41,395 bases of DNA from Pseudomonas sp. CAN1 (GCF_030462585.1 NZ_JASMRU010000016.1:1-41395); one strand, 5' to 3'; counted from the first letter of the stretch, positions 16,391 through 24,113 are shown. The notes: generated from the letters alone by a model not told the origin. Numbers and translations are program-made.

Positions 16391-16510
16391 CCCCTCACCC
16401 TAACCCTCTCCCGCAAGCGGGAGAGGGGACCGTTCGGTGCAGGATCAAATCTCGGCATCAGCCGGCACGATCTGCCCCCTCTCCCTCCGGGAGAGGGTTG
16501 GGGTGAGGGG
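16391..16510. repeat. Inverted repeat of CCCTCACCC/CCCTCTCCC palindromes
   Basis: The left arm 16391-16413 (CCCCTCACCCTAACCCTCTC then CCG) pairs with the right arm 16488-16510 with one mismatch in 23. Each arm has its own small GGGAGAG/CTCTCCC hairpin. This is a REP-doublet structure after the SDR, able to act as a transcript end or mRNA stabiliser. Confidence 0.75.
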
Positions 16511-16571
16511 AAGCGCTGGCGCGGAATATTCCGGTGAACAGTTGCTCCTGCATTGCAAACCTTGGCGTGTG

Positions 16572-16596
16572 GTTCGCGAGCAAGCTCGCTTCTGCA
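16572..16596. repeat. GAGCAAGCTCGCT repeat fragment
   Basis: GTTCGCGAGCAAGCTCGCTT followed by CTGCA, one half of the hairpin repeat found complete at 20356-20421. Confidence 0.65.
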
Positions 16597-16627
16597 ATAT
16601 CTCGCCAACCCCCTCACTTCCCCCCAC

Positions 16628-16642
16628 GTCCATTCGGACGAT
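16628..16642 (+). promoter_or_regulatory. Candidate operator 3, GTCCATTCGGACGAT
   Basis: Dyad GTCC-ATTC-GGAC (16628-16639) followed by GAT as in sites 1, 2 and 5; here the upstream bases are CAC instead of CTA. It lies 61 bp before the ipdE2 start. Confidence 0.55.
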
Positions 16643-16700
16643 TCCCGCCCGAGCATCTCCCGCCAGACTGCGCCCATCCGACACCACAGGGCCGCTTTCC

Positions 16701-17867
16701 ATGGAATTCGCCTTCACCGACGAGCAGCTGATGATCCGCGACAGCGCGGACGGCTTTCTCGCCGATGCTTCACCCTCCAGCGCCGTGCGCGCAGCCATGG
16801 CCACCGGCGGGCAAGACCTGGCGCTCTGGCAACGCATCTGCCAGGAACTCGGCTGGCAGGCGCTGCTGGTGCCCGAGGCCCATGGTGGCCTGGGGCTGGG
16901 CTTCGTCGAGCTGGCCATCGTCCAGGAACAGCTCGGCCGGTGCCTGGCTTCGCTGCCGTTCTTCACCAGCTCGGTGGCCGTCTGCGCCCTGCGTCTGCTC
17001 GCTGATGAGGCGCAGCAGTCGCGCTGGCTGCCGGCGCTGGCCGAAGGCAGTCTGAGCGCCACCCTGGCGCTGGGCGCCGAAGGCGTGCCCGATGCAAGCG
17101 CGGTGCAGGTGGTGGCACGCAAGGAAGGCGAGGGGTTCGTCCTCGACGGTCGCCTGCGCCCGGTGCTCGACGGCGCCAGTGCCGACCTGCTGCTGATCCC
17201 CGCGCGCCTGGCTGGCAGTCGGGGCGCGGACGGCATCTGCCTGTTCGCGGTTGCCGCCGTCAGCGCTGGCCTGCAGCGTCGCGCACTGCCCACGCTGGAC
17301 CAGACCCGCCAGCTGGCCGAGGTCGATCTCAATGGCCTGTACCTGTCCGCCGATGCCCTGCTGGGGAATGCCGGCGCTGCCTGGCCGGTGCTGGACAAGG
17401 TCCTGCAACTGGCCGCCATCGCCCTGGCCGCCGAGCAGGTCGGCGGTGCGCAGCAGGCGCTCGATCTGACCGTCGCCTACACCCGCGAACGCCAGCAGTT
17501 CGGCCGCCCGGTAGGCAGCTTCCAGGCACTCAAGCACCGCATGGCGGACATGATGTTGCAGGTGGAATGCGCGCGTTCGGCGCTCTACTACGCAGCCTGC
17601 GTGGCCCAGGAAGCGCTGGATGGGCAGAGCGACTCCACACTCGCTGCCGAGCTGCCACTGGCCGCCGCGCTGGCCAAGTCTCGTGCCTCGGAGGCCTTCT
17701 TCCATTGCGCCGCCGAGTCGATCCAGCTGCACGGCGGCGTCGGCTTCACCTGGGAATACGACCCGCACCTGTACTTCAAGCGTGCCCGCGCCGGCGAGGC
17801 CCTGCTCGGCACGCCGGCCTGGCACCGCGAGCGCATTGCCGCTGCCATCCTGGAGGAACGCCCATGA
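16701..17867 (+). CDS. ipdE2: IpdE2, beta subunit of the 5OH-HIP-CoA dehydrogenase
   Basis: A 388-residue ACAD that has the flavin-contact motif RERQQFGRPVGSFQALKH (262-279) and terminal ESIQLHGGVGFTWEYDPHLY, but no catalytic glutamate at the GFERG position (here LDKVLQLAAIALAAEQ). It is therefore a beta-type subunit needing an alpha partner, which is the next gene, overlapping by 4 bp (ATGA). In mycobacteria IpdE1-IpdE2 is an alpha2beta2 enzyme that desaturates the propanoyl side chain of 5OH-HIP-CoA, the first beta-oxidation step after FadD3. The ATG at 16701 is chosen because MEFAFTDEQLMIRDS is the usual ACAD start; the open frame upstream is repeat sequence. Confidence 0.86.
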   Translation: MEFAFTDEQLMIRDSADGFLADASPSSAVRAAMATGGQDLALWQRICQELGWQALLVPEAHGGLGLGFVELAIVQEQLGRCLASLPFFTSSVAVCALRLLADEAQQSRWLPALAEGSLSATLALGAEGVPDASAVQVVARKEGEGFVLDGRLRPVLDGASADLLLIPARLAGSRGADGICLFAVAAVSAGLQRRALPTLDQTRQLAEVDLNGLYLSADALLGNAGAAWPVLDKVLQLAAIALAAEQVGGAQQALDLTVAYTRERQQFGRPVGSFQALKHRMADMMLQVECARSALYYAACVAQEALDGQSDSTLAAELPLAAALAKSRASEAFFHCAAESIQLHGGVGFTWEYDPHLYFKRARAGEALLGTPAWHRERIAAAILEERP

Positions 17868-19057
17868 AGATCGGATTCGACGCCGCTGACGAGGCCTTCC
17901 GCGGCGAAGTTGCCCAGTGGCTGGCGGACAACCTGCGTGGCGAGTTCGCACCGCTGCGTTTCCGTGGCGGGCCGGGCGACGAACACAGCTTCCCCGAACA
18001 GCGCAAGGTCTGGGAGCGCAAACTCGCCGAGGGCGGCTGGACCTGCGTGGGCTGGGCCAGGGAGCACGGCGGGCGCGGCCTGTCGATCAACCAGCAGGTG
18101 ATCTTCCACGAGGAGTACGCCCGCGTCGGCGGCCCCGGCCGCATGGGCCACATCGGCGAGGGCCTGGCCGGACCGACCATCGCCGCCTTTGGCAGCGATG
18201 AGCAGAAACGCCGGCTGTTGCCGGGCATCGTCAGCGGCCGGGAGTTCTGGTGCCAGGGCTACTCCGAGCCGGGCGCCGGCTCCGACCTGGCCGCCGTGAA
18301 AACCCGCGCCACCTTCGATGCCGAGCGCAACGTCTGGCGCATCAACGGGCAGAAGGTCTGGACCTCGCTGGCCCATGAGTCCGACTGGTGCTTCGTCATC
18401 GCCCGCTGCGAGCCGGGCAGCGTCGGTCATCACGGCCTGGCCTTCCTGCTGGTGCCGATGGATCAGCCGGGCATCAGCGTGCGGCCCATCGAGCAGCTCA
18501 CCGGCACCAGCGAATTCAACGAGGTGTTCTTCGACAATGCCCAGACCGCCGCCGAAAACCTGCTCGGTGCGCCGGGCGACGGCTGGAAGATCGCCATGGC
18601 GCTGCTGGGCTTCGAGCGCGGCGTATCCACCCTCGGCCAGCAGATGCAGTTCCACAACGAGCTGGACGAAATCATCCGCATCGCCCGCGCCAACGGCGCC
18701 GCCCGCGACCCGCTGTTGCGCCAGCGCCTGGCCGACGCCTGGGGCGGGCTCAAGGTGCTGCGCTACAACTCGCTGCGGATGCTCTCCGGCGCCCAGGACG
18801 GCAGCCTGCGGCCCGAAGCGCTGATCTACAAGCTGTGCTGGTCCGACTGGCACGCGCGCCTGGGCAAGCTGGCCATGGACGTGCTCGGCGCCGAGGCGGA
18901 AATCCTCGACGCCGCTCCCTACCAGCTCAGCCGCCTGCAGGGCCTGTTCCTGTTCAGCCGCTCCGACACCATTTACGGCGGCAGCAACGAAATCCAGCGC
19001 AACCTCATCGCCGAGCGTGCGCTCGGCCTGCCCCGCGAACCCAAGGTTCCCCGTTAG
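17864..19057 (+). CDS. ipdE1: IpdE1, alpha subunit of the 5OH-HIP-CoA dehydrogenase
   Basis: A 397-residue ACAD with the likely catalytic Glu251 in LLGFERGVSTLGQQ, YSEPGAGSDLAAV (133-145), NGQKVWTSLAHESDWCFVIA and IYGGSNEIQRNLIAERALGL. These agree closely with the mycobacterial IpdE1 (FadE30) sequence as I remember it. It lacks the ERxQFG motif, supplied by the upstream IpdE2, so the two make a composite active site. Translation is coupled (ATGA overlap). Unlike the FadE31/32 pair at 11944-14183, where alpha precedes beta, here beta comes first. ipdF follows 11 bp later with TAGGAG as ribosome site. Confidence 0.9.
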   Translation: MKIGFDAADEAFRGEVAQWLADNLRGEFAPLRFRGGPGDEHSFPEQRKVWERKLAEGGWTCVGWAREHGGRGLSINQQVIFHEEYARVGGPGRMGHIGEGLAGPTIAAFGSDEQKRRLLPGIVSGREFWCQGYSEPGAGSDLAAVKTRATFDAERNVWRINGQKVWTSLAHESDWCFVIARCEPGSVGHHGLAFLLVPMDQPGISVRPIEQLTGTSEFNEVFFDNAQTAAENLLGAPGDGWKIAMALLGFERGVSTLGQQMQFHNELDEIIRIARANGAARDPLLRQRLADAWGGLKVLRYNSLRMLSGAQDGSLRPEALIYKLCWSDWHARLGKLAMDVLGAEAEILDAAPYQLSRLQGLFLFSRSDTIYGGSNEIQRNLIAERALGLPREPKVPR

Positions 19058-19068
19058 GAGAAAGCTCC

Positions 19069-19851
19069 ATGCTCAAACCCGAATACGTCTCCGGCCGCGG
19101 CCTGTTGCGCGGCAAGTCGGTGCTGATCACCGCCGCTGCGGGCGCCGGCATCGGCTTCTCCGCCGCCCTGCGTGCCGCCGAGGAAGGCTGCCGCGCGCTG
19201 ATGATCAGCGATATCCACGAGGGCCGCCTGAACGAGGCGGTGGAGCGCATCCGCCAGGCCTGCGGGCTGCAGGCGGTCTACGGGCAGGTGTGCAACGTCA
19301 CCAGCGAGGAGCAGGTGCGTGCCCTGGTGGCCGCTGCCGAAGAGCGCCTGGGCGGGGTCGACGTGCTGATCAACAACGCCGGCCTTGGCGGTTCGCGCAC
19401 GCTGGTGGAGATGGTCGATGAGGAATGGCAGCGCGTCCTCGACGTCACCCTCACCGGCACCATGCGCATGACCCGCGCCATGCTGCCGCACATGATGGAG
19501 CGCCGCGCCGGCGCCATCGTCAACAACGCCTCGGTGCTCGGCTGGCGCGCGCAGAAGGAGCAGAGCCACTACGCCGCGGCCAAGGCCGGGGTGATGGCGC
19601 TGACCCGTTGTGCGGCGGTGGAGGCAGCCGAGTATGGCATCCGCATCAACGCGGTGAGTCCGAGCATCGCCCTGCACGATTTCCTGCGCCGTTCCGCGCC
19701 GCAGGAACTGCTGGACCAACTGGCCGCCAACGAGGCTTTCGGCCGCGCCGCCGAGGTCTGGGAAATCGCCAACGTGATGATGTTCCTGGCCAGCGACTAC
19801 AGCTCCTACATGACCGGCGAAGTGCTGTCGGTCTCCAGCCAGAGGGCCTGA
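19069..19851 (+). CDS. ipdF: IpdF, SDR for the 5-hydroxy/5-oxo step of HIP-CoA
   Basis: A 260-residue SDR with an unusual cofactor motif TAAAGAGIG (21-29), NNAGLGG (102-108) and Ser155-Tyr168-x3-Lys172 in NNASVLGWRAQKEQSHYAAAK. The strings GLLRGK, VLGWRAQ, SHYAAAKAGVMALTRC and INAVSPSIA are shared with mycobacterial IpdF (Rv3559c type), which interconverts the 5-hydroxy and 5-keto forms of HIP-CoA derivatives. It follows ipdE1 in the same operon, and the MaoC hydratase starts one base after its stop. Function is by family recognition and context. Confidence 0.9.
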   Translation: MLKPEYVSGRGLLRGKSVLITAAAGAGIGFSAALRAAEEGCRALMISDIHEGRLNEAVERIRQACGLQAVYGQVCNVTSEEQVRALVAAAEERLGGVDVLINNAGLGGSRTLVEMVDEEWQRVLDVTLTGTMRMTRAMLPHMMERRAGAIVNNASVLGWRAQKEQSHYAAAKAGVMALTRCAAVEAAEYGIRINAVSPSIALHDFLRRSAPQELLDQLAANEAFGRAAEVWEIANVMMFLASDYSSYMTGEVLSVSSQRA

Positions 19852-19852
19852 G

Positions 19853-20311
19853 ATGACGCGAGTCTTCGAGCATCCCGAAGAGCTTCTGGCCTGTGTCGGC
19901 GAGGCCCTCGGCGAGAGCGACTGGCTCAGCGTCGAGCAGTCGCGCATCGACCAGTTCGCGCAGGCGACTGGCGATCACCAGTGGATTCATGTCGACCCGG
20001 CCCGTGCGGCCAGCGGCCCCTACGGCAGCTGCATTGCCCACGGCTACCTGACGCTGTCGCTGGTCAACCTGTTCCTGCCGCAGATCGTCGAGGTGCGCGG
20101 CATTGCCATGGGCGTGAACTACGGCTGTGACCGCGTGCGCTTCCCCAATGTGGTCAAGGCCGGCGCCCGCGTGCGCGGCCGTGCCGAGCTGGTCGCCGCT
20201 GAGGCGGTGAAGGGCGCCGTGCAGGCCACCGTGCGCGTCAGCGTCGAGATCGAGGGCGAAGAGCGCCCTGGCTGCGTGGTGGACACCATCAGCCGTTACT
20301 TCTCACTTTGA
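19853..20311 (+). CDS. MaoC-like (R)-specific enoyl-CoA hydratase
   Basis: A 152-residue single hot-dog-fold hydratase. The hydratase-2 catalytic pair is Asp41 and His46 in FAQATGDHQWIHVDPARA, followed by GSCIAHGYLTLSLV, both diagnostic of the HtdZ/Rv0130-like MaoC group. It would add water to a trans-2-enoyl-CoA. In this operon, right after the IpdE dehydrogenase and IpdF, the natural substrate would be an unsaturated HIP-CoA, in competition or sequence with the crotonase at 9234. Last gene of the unit; palindromic repeats follow. Confidence 0.88.
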   Translation: MTRVFEHPEELLACVGEALGESDWLSVEQSRIDQFAQATGDHQWIHVDPARAASGPYGSCIAHGYLTLSLVNLFLPQIVEVRGIAMGVNYGCDRVRFPNVVKAGARVRGRAELVAAEAVKGAVQATVRVSVEIEGEERPGCVVDTISRYFSL

Positions 20312-20355
20312 AAAGCTGCCCACTTTGAAGAGCCACCCCGCCTGACCGGCTCTTC

Positions 20356-20421
20356 GTAGGAGCGAGCTTGCTCGCGAACCGGCCTTGCAGTGGGGCTGTT
20401 CGCGAGCAAGCTCGCTCCTAC
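20356..20421. repeat. GTAGGAGCGAGC hairpin repeat, complete pair
   Basis: GTAGGAGCGAGCTTGCTCGC ... GCGAGCAAGCTCGCTCCTAC: two inverted copies forming a 66-bp hairpin, with internal palindromes. It is a REP-type element typical of Pseudomonas, downstream of the maoC gene. Partial copies are at 16572 and 22650. Confidence 0.8.
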
Positions 20422-20438
20422 AGGGCGTCAACCCAGTG

Positions 20439-20516
20439 CGTAGGGCGAATAACCTGGAACAGGTTACCCGCCGGCTCTGCGGCGGTGGATAACGCTGGCG
20501 CGTTATGCGCCCTACG
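20439..20516. repeat. GTAGGGCG palindromic repeat, complete copy
   Basis: CGTAGGGCGAATAACC ... CGTTATGCGCCCTACG, with GGATAACGCTGGCGCGTTAT in the right arm. Same family as 3109-3186 and 24190-24267. It ends 35 bp before the thiolase start. Confidence 0.8.
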
Positions 20517-20551
20517 AAGACAGAAAGCCTGGACCAACCTGAGGATTCGCA

Positions 20552-21754
20552 ATGAGAGAAGCCGTCATCGTCTCCACCGCCCGCACTGCCATCGGCAAGG
20601 CCTTCCGCGGCGCCTTCAACGACACCGAGGCGCCTGCGCTGGGCGGCGCGGTGGTGGCCGAGGTGGTCCGTCGTGCCGGCGTCGAGCCGGACGAAGTGGA
20701 GGACGTCATCATCGGCGCCGCCGCGCAGCAGGGCACCCAGGCCTACAACCTCGGCCGCCTCTGCGCCATCGCCGGCGGCCTGCCGTCCAGCGTCGCCGGC
20801 ATGGCAGTGGAGCGCCAGTGCGCCTCCGGCCTGATGAGCATCGCCATCGCCGCCAAGTCGATTGCCTGCAACGAGCTGGACATCGCCGTGGCCGGCGGCC
20901 TGGAGTCCATCTCCCTGGTGCAGAACAAGCACAAGAACGCCTACCGCAACCAGTCCCAGGCCGTTCTGGAGCGCGACCCGGCGGCCTATATCCCGATGAT
21001 CGAGACTGCCGAGATCGTCGCTGCGCGCTACAACATCAGCCGCGAAGCCCAGGACGCCTACTCGCTGCTCAGCCAGCAACGTACCGCCGCCGCCCAGCGC
21101 GACGGCCTGTTCGCCGACGAGATACTGCCCATGCACGCGCAGCGCCTGGTGGTGGACAAGACCACCGGCGAAAGCCGCCACGAATCGGTGCTGATCGACC
21201 GCGACGAGTGCAACCGCGCCGACACCAGCCTGGCCAGCCTCGCCGCGCTGGAGCCGGTGTGGCAGGGCGGCCAGTGGAGCGGGGCGGGGCGCTTCATCAC
21301 CGCTGGCAACGCTTCGCAACTGTCCGACGGCGCCTCGGCGTCGCTGCTGATGGAAGCCCGCGAGGCCGAACGCCGTGGCCTGCAGCCGCTGGGCATCTAC
21401 CGTGGCCTGGCGGTGGCCGGCTGCAATGCCGACGAGATGGGCATCGGCCCGGTCTTCGCGGTGCCCAGACTGCTCAAGCGCCATGGCCTGAAGGTGGACG
21501 ACATCGGCCTGTGGGAGATCAACGAAGCCTTCGCCTGCCAGGTGCTGTTCTGCCAGGACAAGCTGGGCATCCCCGGCGAGCGCCTGAACGTCAACGGCGG
21601 CGCCATCGCCATCGGCCATCCGTTCGGCATGTCCGGCGCGCGCATGGCCGGCCACGCGTTGCTGGAAGGTCGTCGCCGCGGCGTGCGCTACGTGGTGGTG
21701 AGCATGTGCATCGGCGGCGGCATGGGTGCGGCCGCGCTGTTCGAGGTGGCCTGA
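20552..21754 (+). CDS. Thiolase (acetyl-CoA acyltransferase), possibly HIP side-chain thiolase
   Basis: A 400-residue thiolase with Cys90 ([12 protein letters not shown]), His356 ([14 protein letters not shown]) and Cys386 ([13 protein letters not shown]). It resembles the general bacterial acetyl-CoA acyltransferase type (PcaF/PhaA/FadA-like) more than FadA6, and the tetramer-loop region differs from both FadA5 and FadA6. Since FadA6 acts after ring opening, this enzyme could release acetyl-CoA from the beta-oxidised HIP side chain, but this is inference. GAGG precedes the ATG by 8 bp. The stop overlaps the ketosteroid isomerase start (TGATG), so the two are translated together. No copy of the GTCC-N4-GGAC dyad is found upstream, so it may be read from ipdE2. 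Confidence 0.85.
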   Translation: MREAVIVSTARTAIGKAFRGAFNDTEAPALGGAVVAEVVRRAGVEPDEVEDVIIGAAAQQGTQAYNLGRLCAIAGGLPSSVAGMAVERQCASGLMSIAIAAKSIACNELDIAVAGGLESISLVQNKHKNAYRNQSQAVLERDPAAYIPMIETAEIVAARYNISREAQDAYSLLSQQRTAAAQRDGLFADEILPMHAQRLVVDKTTGESRHESVLIDRDECNRADTSLASLAALEPVWQGGQWSGAGRFITAGNASQLSDGASASLLMEAREAERRGLQPLGIYRGLAVAGCNADEMGIGPVFAVPRLLKRHGLKVDDIGLWEINEAFACQVLFCQDKLGIPGERLNVNGGAIAIGHPFGMSGARMAGHALLEGRRRGVRYVVVSMCIGGGMGAAALFEVA

Positions 21755-22137
21755 TGGATACTCAACTGATCCGCCGGCGCATGGCGCGCTATGTGGAGCT
21801 GGTGGATGCCGGCGATATCGACGGCATTCTCTCGCTGTATGCCGATGACGCGGTGGTCGAGGACCCGGTGGGGGCGCCGGCATTGACCGGCATCGCGGCC
21901 ATCGCGCGGTTCTATCGCGAAGGCCTGGGCCGCGCCGAAGTCAGCGCCCAGCTCACCGGGCCGGTGCGGGTCACCGGCAACGGCTGCGGCGCCATGCCGT
22001 TCCGTGTCGACATGCACTGGAACGGCGAGCCGTGCAGCCTGCATGTGATCGACGTGATGGAGTTCGACGGGCAGGGGCGCATCCGTTCGATGAAGGCCTA
22101 CTGGGGCGATCTCAACGTGGAGCGGCGGCCGGAATGA
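21754..22137 (+). CDS. ksi: Delta5-3-ketosteroid isomerase (KSI)
   Basis: A 127-residue NTF2-fold protein that moves the delta5 double bond of 3-ketosteroids to delta4. It aligns without gaps to the known Pseudomonas putida enzyme over the active site: Tyr13, Asp37 (VVEDPVG) and Asp100 (VIDVMEFD) correspond to Tyr16, Asp40 and Asp103. It also shares ARYxELVDxGDI, LTGPVR, NGCGAMPFRV and MKAYWG. This is the clearest single proof that the cluster handles steroids. The start overlaps the thiolase stop by one base, and the stop overlaps the next SnoaL gene (ATGA). A KSI implies substrates with a delta5 double bond, such as 3beta-hydroxy-5-ene steroids. Confidence 0.95.
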   Translation: MDTQLIRRRMARYVELVDAGDIDGILSLYADDAVVEDPVGAPALTGIAAIARFYREGLGRAEVSAQLTGPVRVTGNGCGAMPFRVDMHWNGEPCSLHVIDVMEFDGQGRIRSMKAYWGDLNVERRPE

Positions 22138-22568
22138 ACCTGGAACAGCGCATCGAACGGTTGGAGGCGCTCGAAGCCATCCGCCAGCTCAAGCACCGTT
22201 ATCTCAACGCCTGCGACCTGAAGGATGTGGACGCGATACGCGGCTGTTTCGCGGTTGGCGTGGTGCTGATCGACTACGGCCCGCTGGGGGTGTTCCGCGA
22301 CCGCGAGCCGTTCCTGGCGCTGTACCAGGAGCTGGCCTGCGTGCCGCGGGTGATCGACCTGCACCATGCGGCGAATCCGGAGATCGAACTGGAGGATGCC
22401 GACAACGCCAGCGCGCGCTGGGCGCTGCATTACCAGAACCGCGACGGCGAGACCGGGGCGACCCGGCAGCTGGGTGGTTTCTACCAGGATCGCTATCGAC
22501 GTGTGGATGGCCGCTGGGTGATTGTCGAGACGATCTTCCGGGGGCATTTCGAGGTGGCGCGGGATTGA
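22134..22568 (+). CDS. SnoaL_4/NTF2-like protein, candidate hydroxysteroid dehydratase
   Basis: A 144-residue NTF2-like protein of the SnoaL_4 kind: N-terminal helix (MNLEQRIERLEALEAIRQLKHRYLNACD with charge pairs), FAVGVVLIDYGPLG, HHAANPEIEL and a C-terminal YQDRYRRVDGRWVIVETIFRG. It is not a KSI: the Asp/Tyr trio is not conserved. Proteins of this family in bile-acid degraders (Hsh2 type) remove the 7alpha-hydroxyl of steroids as water, so a dehydratase role is possible. It is translationally coupled to ksi. Other SnoaL_4 proteins act on unrelated ring compounds, so the function stays open. Confidence 0.8.
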   Translation: MNLEQRIERLEALEAIRQLKHRYLNACDLKDVDAIRGCFAVGVVLIDYGPLGVFRDREPFLALYQELACVPRVIDLHHAANPEIELEDADNASARWALHYQNRDGETGATRQLGGFYQDRYRRVDGRWVIVETIFRGHFEVARD

Positions 22569-22649
22569 TCACGGAAAAGCAGATGCTCTTCGCAGGGTCG
22601 AGGGGGACGCCCAGTTTTTGCTCGCGAAGCCATGCCCCGCAGCAGGGTT

Positions 22650-22676
22650 GGTTCGCGAGCAAGCTCGCTCCTACAG
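22650..22676. repeat. GAGCAAGCTCGCTCCTAC half repeat
   Basis: GGTTCGCGAGCAAGCTCGCT then CCTACAG, right half of the 20356-20421 family; a decayed left half (TTTTTGCTCGCGAAGC) lies at 22615-22630. Confidence 0.7.
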
Positions 22677-22691
22677 GTGGGCTTGGCGCCT

Positions 22692-22778
22692 CGTAGGAGC
22701 GGACTCTGTCCGAGATGGCATGTCCGCGATGGCATCCGGCGCGATGCGGACTGATCGCGGACGAAGTCCGCTCCTACG
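22692..22778. repeat. GTAGGAGCGGAC hairpin repeat
   Basis: CGTAGGAGCGGACTCTGTCC ... GGACGAAGTCCGCTCCTACG, an 87-bp imperfect inverted repeat, between the convergent SnoaL and SRPBCC genes. It could serve as a two-way transcript end. Confidence 0.75.
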
Positions 22779-22789
22779 CATGGCCAATC

Positions 22790-23266
22790 TCATGGGACGG
22801 ATGAGTAATCCGGATTCTGGCTTTCGCCTGTTTCGTAGAACGCCTTGAGGTTCACCGCGATCTTCGCCACGGTCTTGTTCAGCACACCCGCCAGCAACCA
22901 TTCTCCAACCCGCCCGCCACGCAGGTCGCCGTCCAGGCTGAGGCACAGGCGGGTGCGGCCGTCGTCAGCGGGATGCAGCGCATAGCGGAAGCTGGCCACA
23001 CGGAAGGGGAAGGGCGGGCCCTGCTCGGCGCGGTGCAGGCGCAGCACCAGGCCCTGGCCTTCGCGCCAGTCCACCACGCTTTCATCAAGGAAGCCGCGCT
23101 TCATCCGCACCCGGCGGCTGGCGCCGAGGCCTTCGCGCGGGCCGGGGTGGAAGTCGCAGCCGGTCAGGCCCGGCACATAGTGCGGCGCCAGGCTGAGGTC
23201 GCGCAGGCGCGCCCAGGCAGCATCAGGGGGGAGGTCGAGTAGGAGTTCGTGACGGGCGCTGAGCAT
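22790..23266 (-). CDS. SRPBCC/START-like ligand-binding protein
   Basis: A 158-residue protein of the SRPBCC (polyketide cyclase / START-like) superfamily. It begins MLSARHELLLDLPPDAAWARLRDLSLAPHYVPG, the standard first strand and helices, then VDWREGQGLVLRLH and a strand series ending in SLDGDLRGGRVGEWL and a long C-terminal helix. The fold encloses hydrophobic ligands, so binding or modifying a steroid intermediate is plausible. The ATG at 23266 follows the upstream SDR stop by 4 bp, giving a two-gene operon controlled from the site at 24097. No catalytic residue can be assigned by eye. Confidence 0.75.
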   Translation of the reverse strand: MLSARHELLLDLPPDAAWARLRDLSLAPHYVPGLTGCDFHPGPREGLGASRRVRMKRGFLDESVVDWREGQGLVLRLHRAEQGPPFPFRVASFRYALHPADDGRTRLCLSLDGDLRGGRVGEWLLAGVLNKTVAKIAVNLKAFYETGESQNPDYSSVP

Positions 23267-23270
23267 GATC

Positions 23271-24041
23271 TTATCCCTGTGCTGCTTCGAGGAAGGCCGG
23301 ACGTTCGCCACCGCCATGCAGGGCGATCTCGGCGCCGCTGACATACGCCGCCAGCGACGAGGCCAGGTACAGGCAGGCATCGCCGATGTCGCCCGGCTCG
23401 GCCAGCCGCCCCAGCGGTATGGTCGCGGCTACGCGTTGCAGGCCATCCTCGTTGCCGTAGTGCAGGTGGCTCTGCTCGGTGCGGATCAGCCCACCGATCA
23501 CCGCGTTCACCCGCACCTTCGGCGCCCATTCCACTGCCAGCGAACGCCCCAGGTTGAGCAGCCCGGCCTTGGCCGCGCCATAGGCGGCGGTGCCGGGGGA
23601 AGGCCGGGTAGCGCTGACGCTGCAGATATTGATGATCGCGCCGCCGCCGACCTGTTGCTGCATGCGCTGGTTGGCCAGCTGGCAGAGGTTCAGCGGTGCC
23701 AGCAGGTTGAGCCGGACGATGGCCTCGGAGAAGCGCGGCGAGGCATCCGCCGCATCGGCGTGGGGGGCGCCGCCAGCGTTGTTGACCAGCACGTCGAGGC
23801 GCCCGTGGCGTTCGTCGATGGCGGCCATCAGTGCCTGCAACTGCTCGAAGTCGCGCACGTCGCAAGGGATGAACCAGGCTTCTCGGCCCTGGTGTTCGGG
23901 CAGGTGGTCAGGCGCTTCGCGTCCGCAGATCACCACCTCGGCGCCCTGTTCCAGAAAGCGCTGGCTGATGCCACGGCCCACGCCCTTGCCGCCGCCGGTG
24001 ACCAGCACCACCTGGCCGCTGAAATCCACTGTTCTTGTCAT
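23271..24041 (-). CDS. SDR family oxidoreductase of the ring C/D regulon
   Basis: A 256-residue classical SDR: TGGGKGVGRG (15-24), NNAGGAPHADAAD (87-99) and Ser141-Tyr154-x3-Lys158 in NICSVSATRPSPGTAAYGAAK. The block RPSPGTAAYGAAKAGLLNL...LAVEWAPKVRVNAVIGG resembles an SDR next to echA20 in mycobacteria (Rv3549c type, from memory). Its substrate is not known to me; oxidation of a hydroxyacyl-CoA or hydroxysteroid would fit. It runs leftward, away from hsaD, and has candidate operator 4 located 57 bp upstream of the start. Confidence 0.85.
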   Translation of the reverse strand: MTRTVDFSGQVVLVTGGGKGVGRGISQRFLEQGAEVVICGREAPDHLPEHQGREAWFIPCDVRDFEQLQALMAAIDERHGRLDVLVNNAGGAPHADAADASPRFSEAIVRLNLLAPLNLCQLANQRMQQQVGGGAIINICSVSATRPSPGTAAYGAAKAGLLNLGRSLAVEWAPKVRVNAVIGGLIRTEQSHLHYGNEDGLQRVAATIPLGRLAEPGDIGDACLYLASSLAAYVSGAEIALHGGGERPAFLEAAQG

Positions 24042-24096
24042 GTCCGCTACTCGATGGGGAAGGCTTGCAGCCTAGGCGCGGCGACATATGGCGCCC

Positions 24097-24113
24097 ACGT
24101 CCGAAGGGACTAG
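24097..24113 (-). promoter_or_regulatory. Candidate operator 4, minus-strand CTAGTCCCTTCGGACGT
   Basis: The dyad 24099-24110 reads GTCC-CTTC-GGAC on the minus strand and is preceded by CTA as at sites 1 and 2. It is 57 bp upstream of the SDR start at 24041. Confidence 0.58.

Larger units (their letters stand above)
16357..16700. other. 344-bp intergenic region before ipdE2
   Basis: No gene seen. It holds the CCCTCACCC inverted repeat (16391-16510), a GTTCGCGAGCAAGCTCGCTTC repeat fragment (16572-16596) and candidate operator 3 (16628-16642). An open frame reads through into ipdE2 from 16437 but has no homology upstream of 16701. Confidence 0.7.

Noticed and set aside
20303-21883. Long leftward open frame of 526 codons over the thiolase
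   Set aside because: Antisense shadow; the sense strand has a complete thiolase with all catalytic residues.
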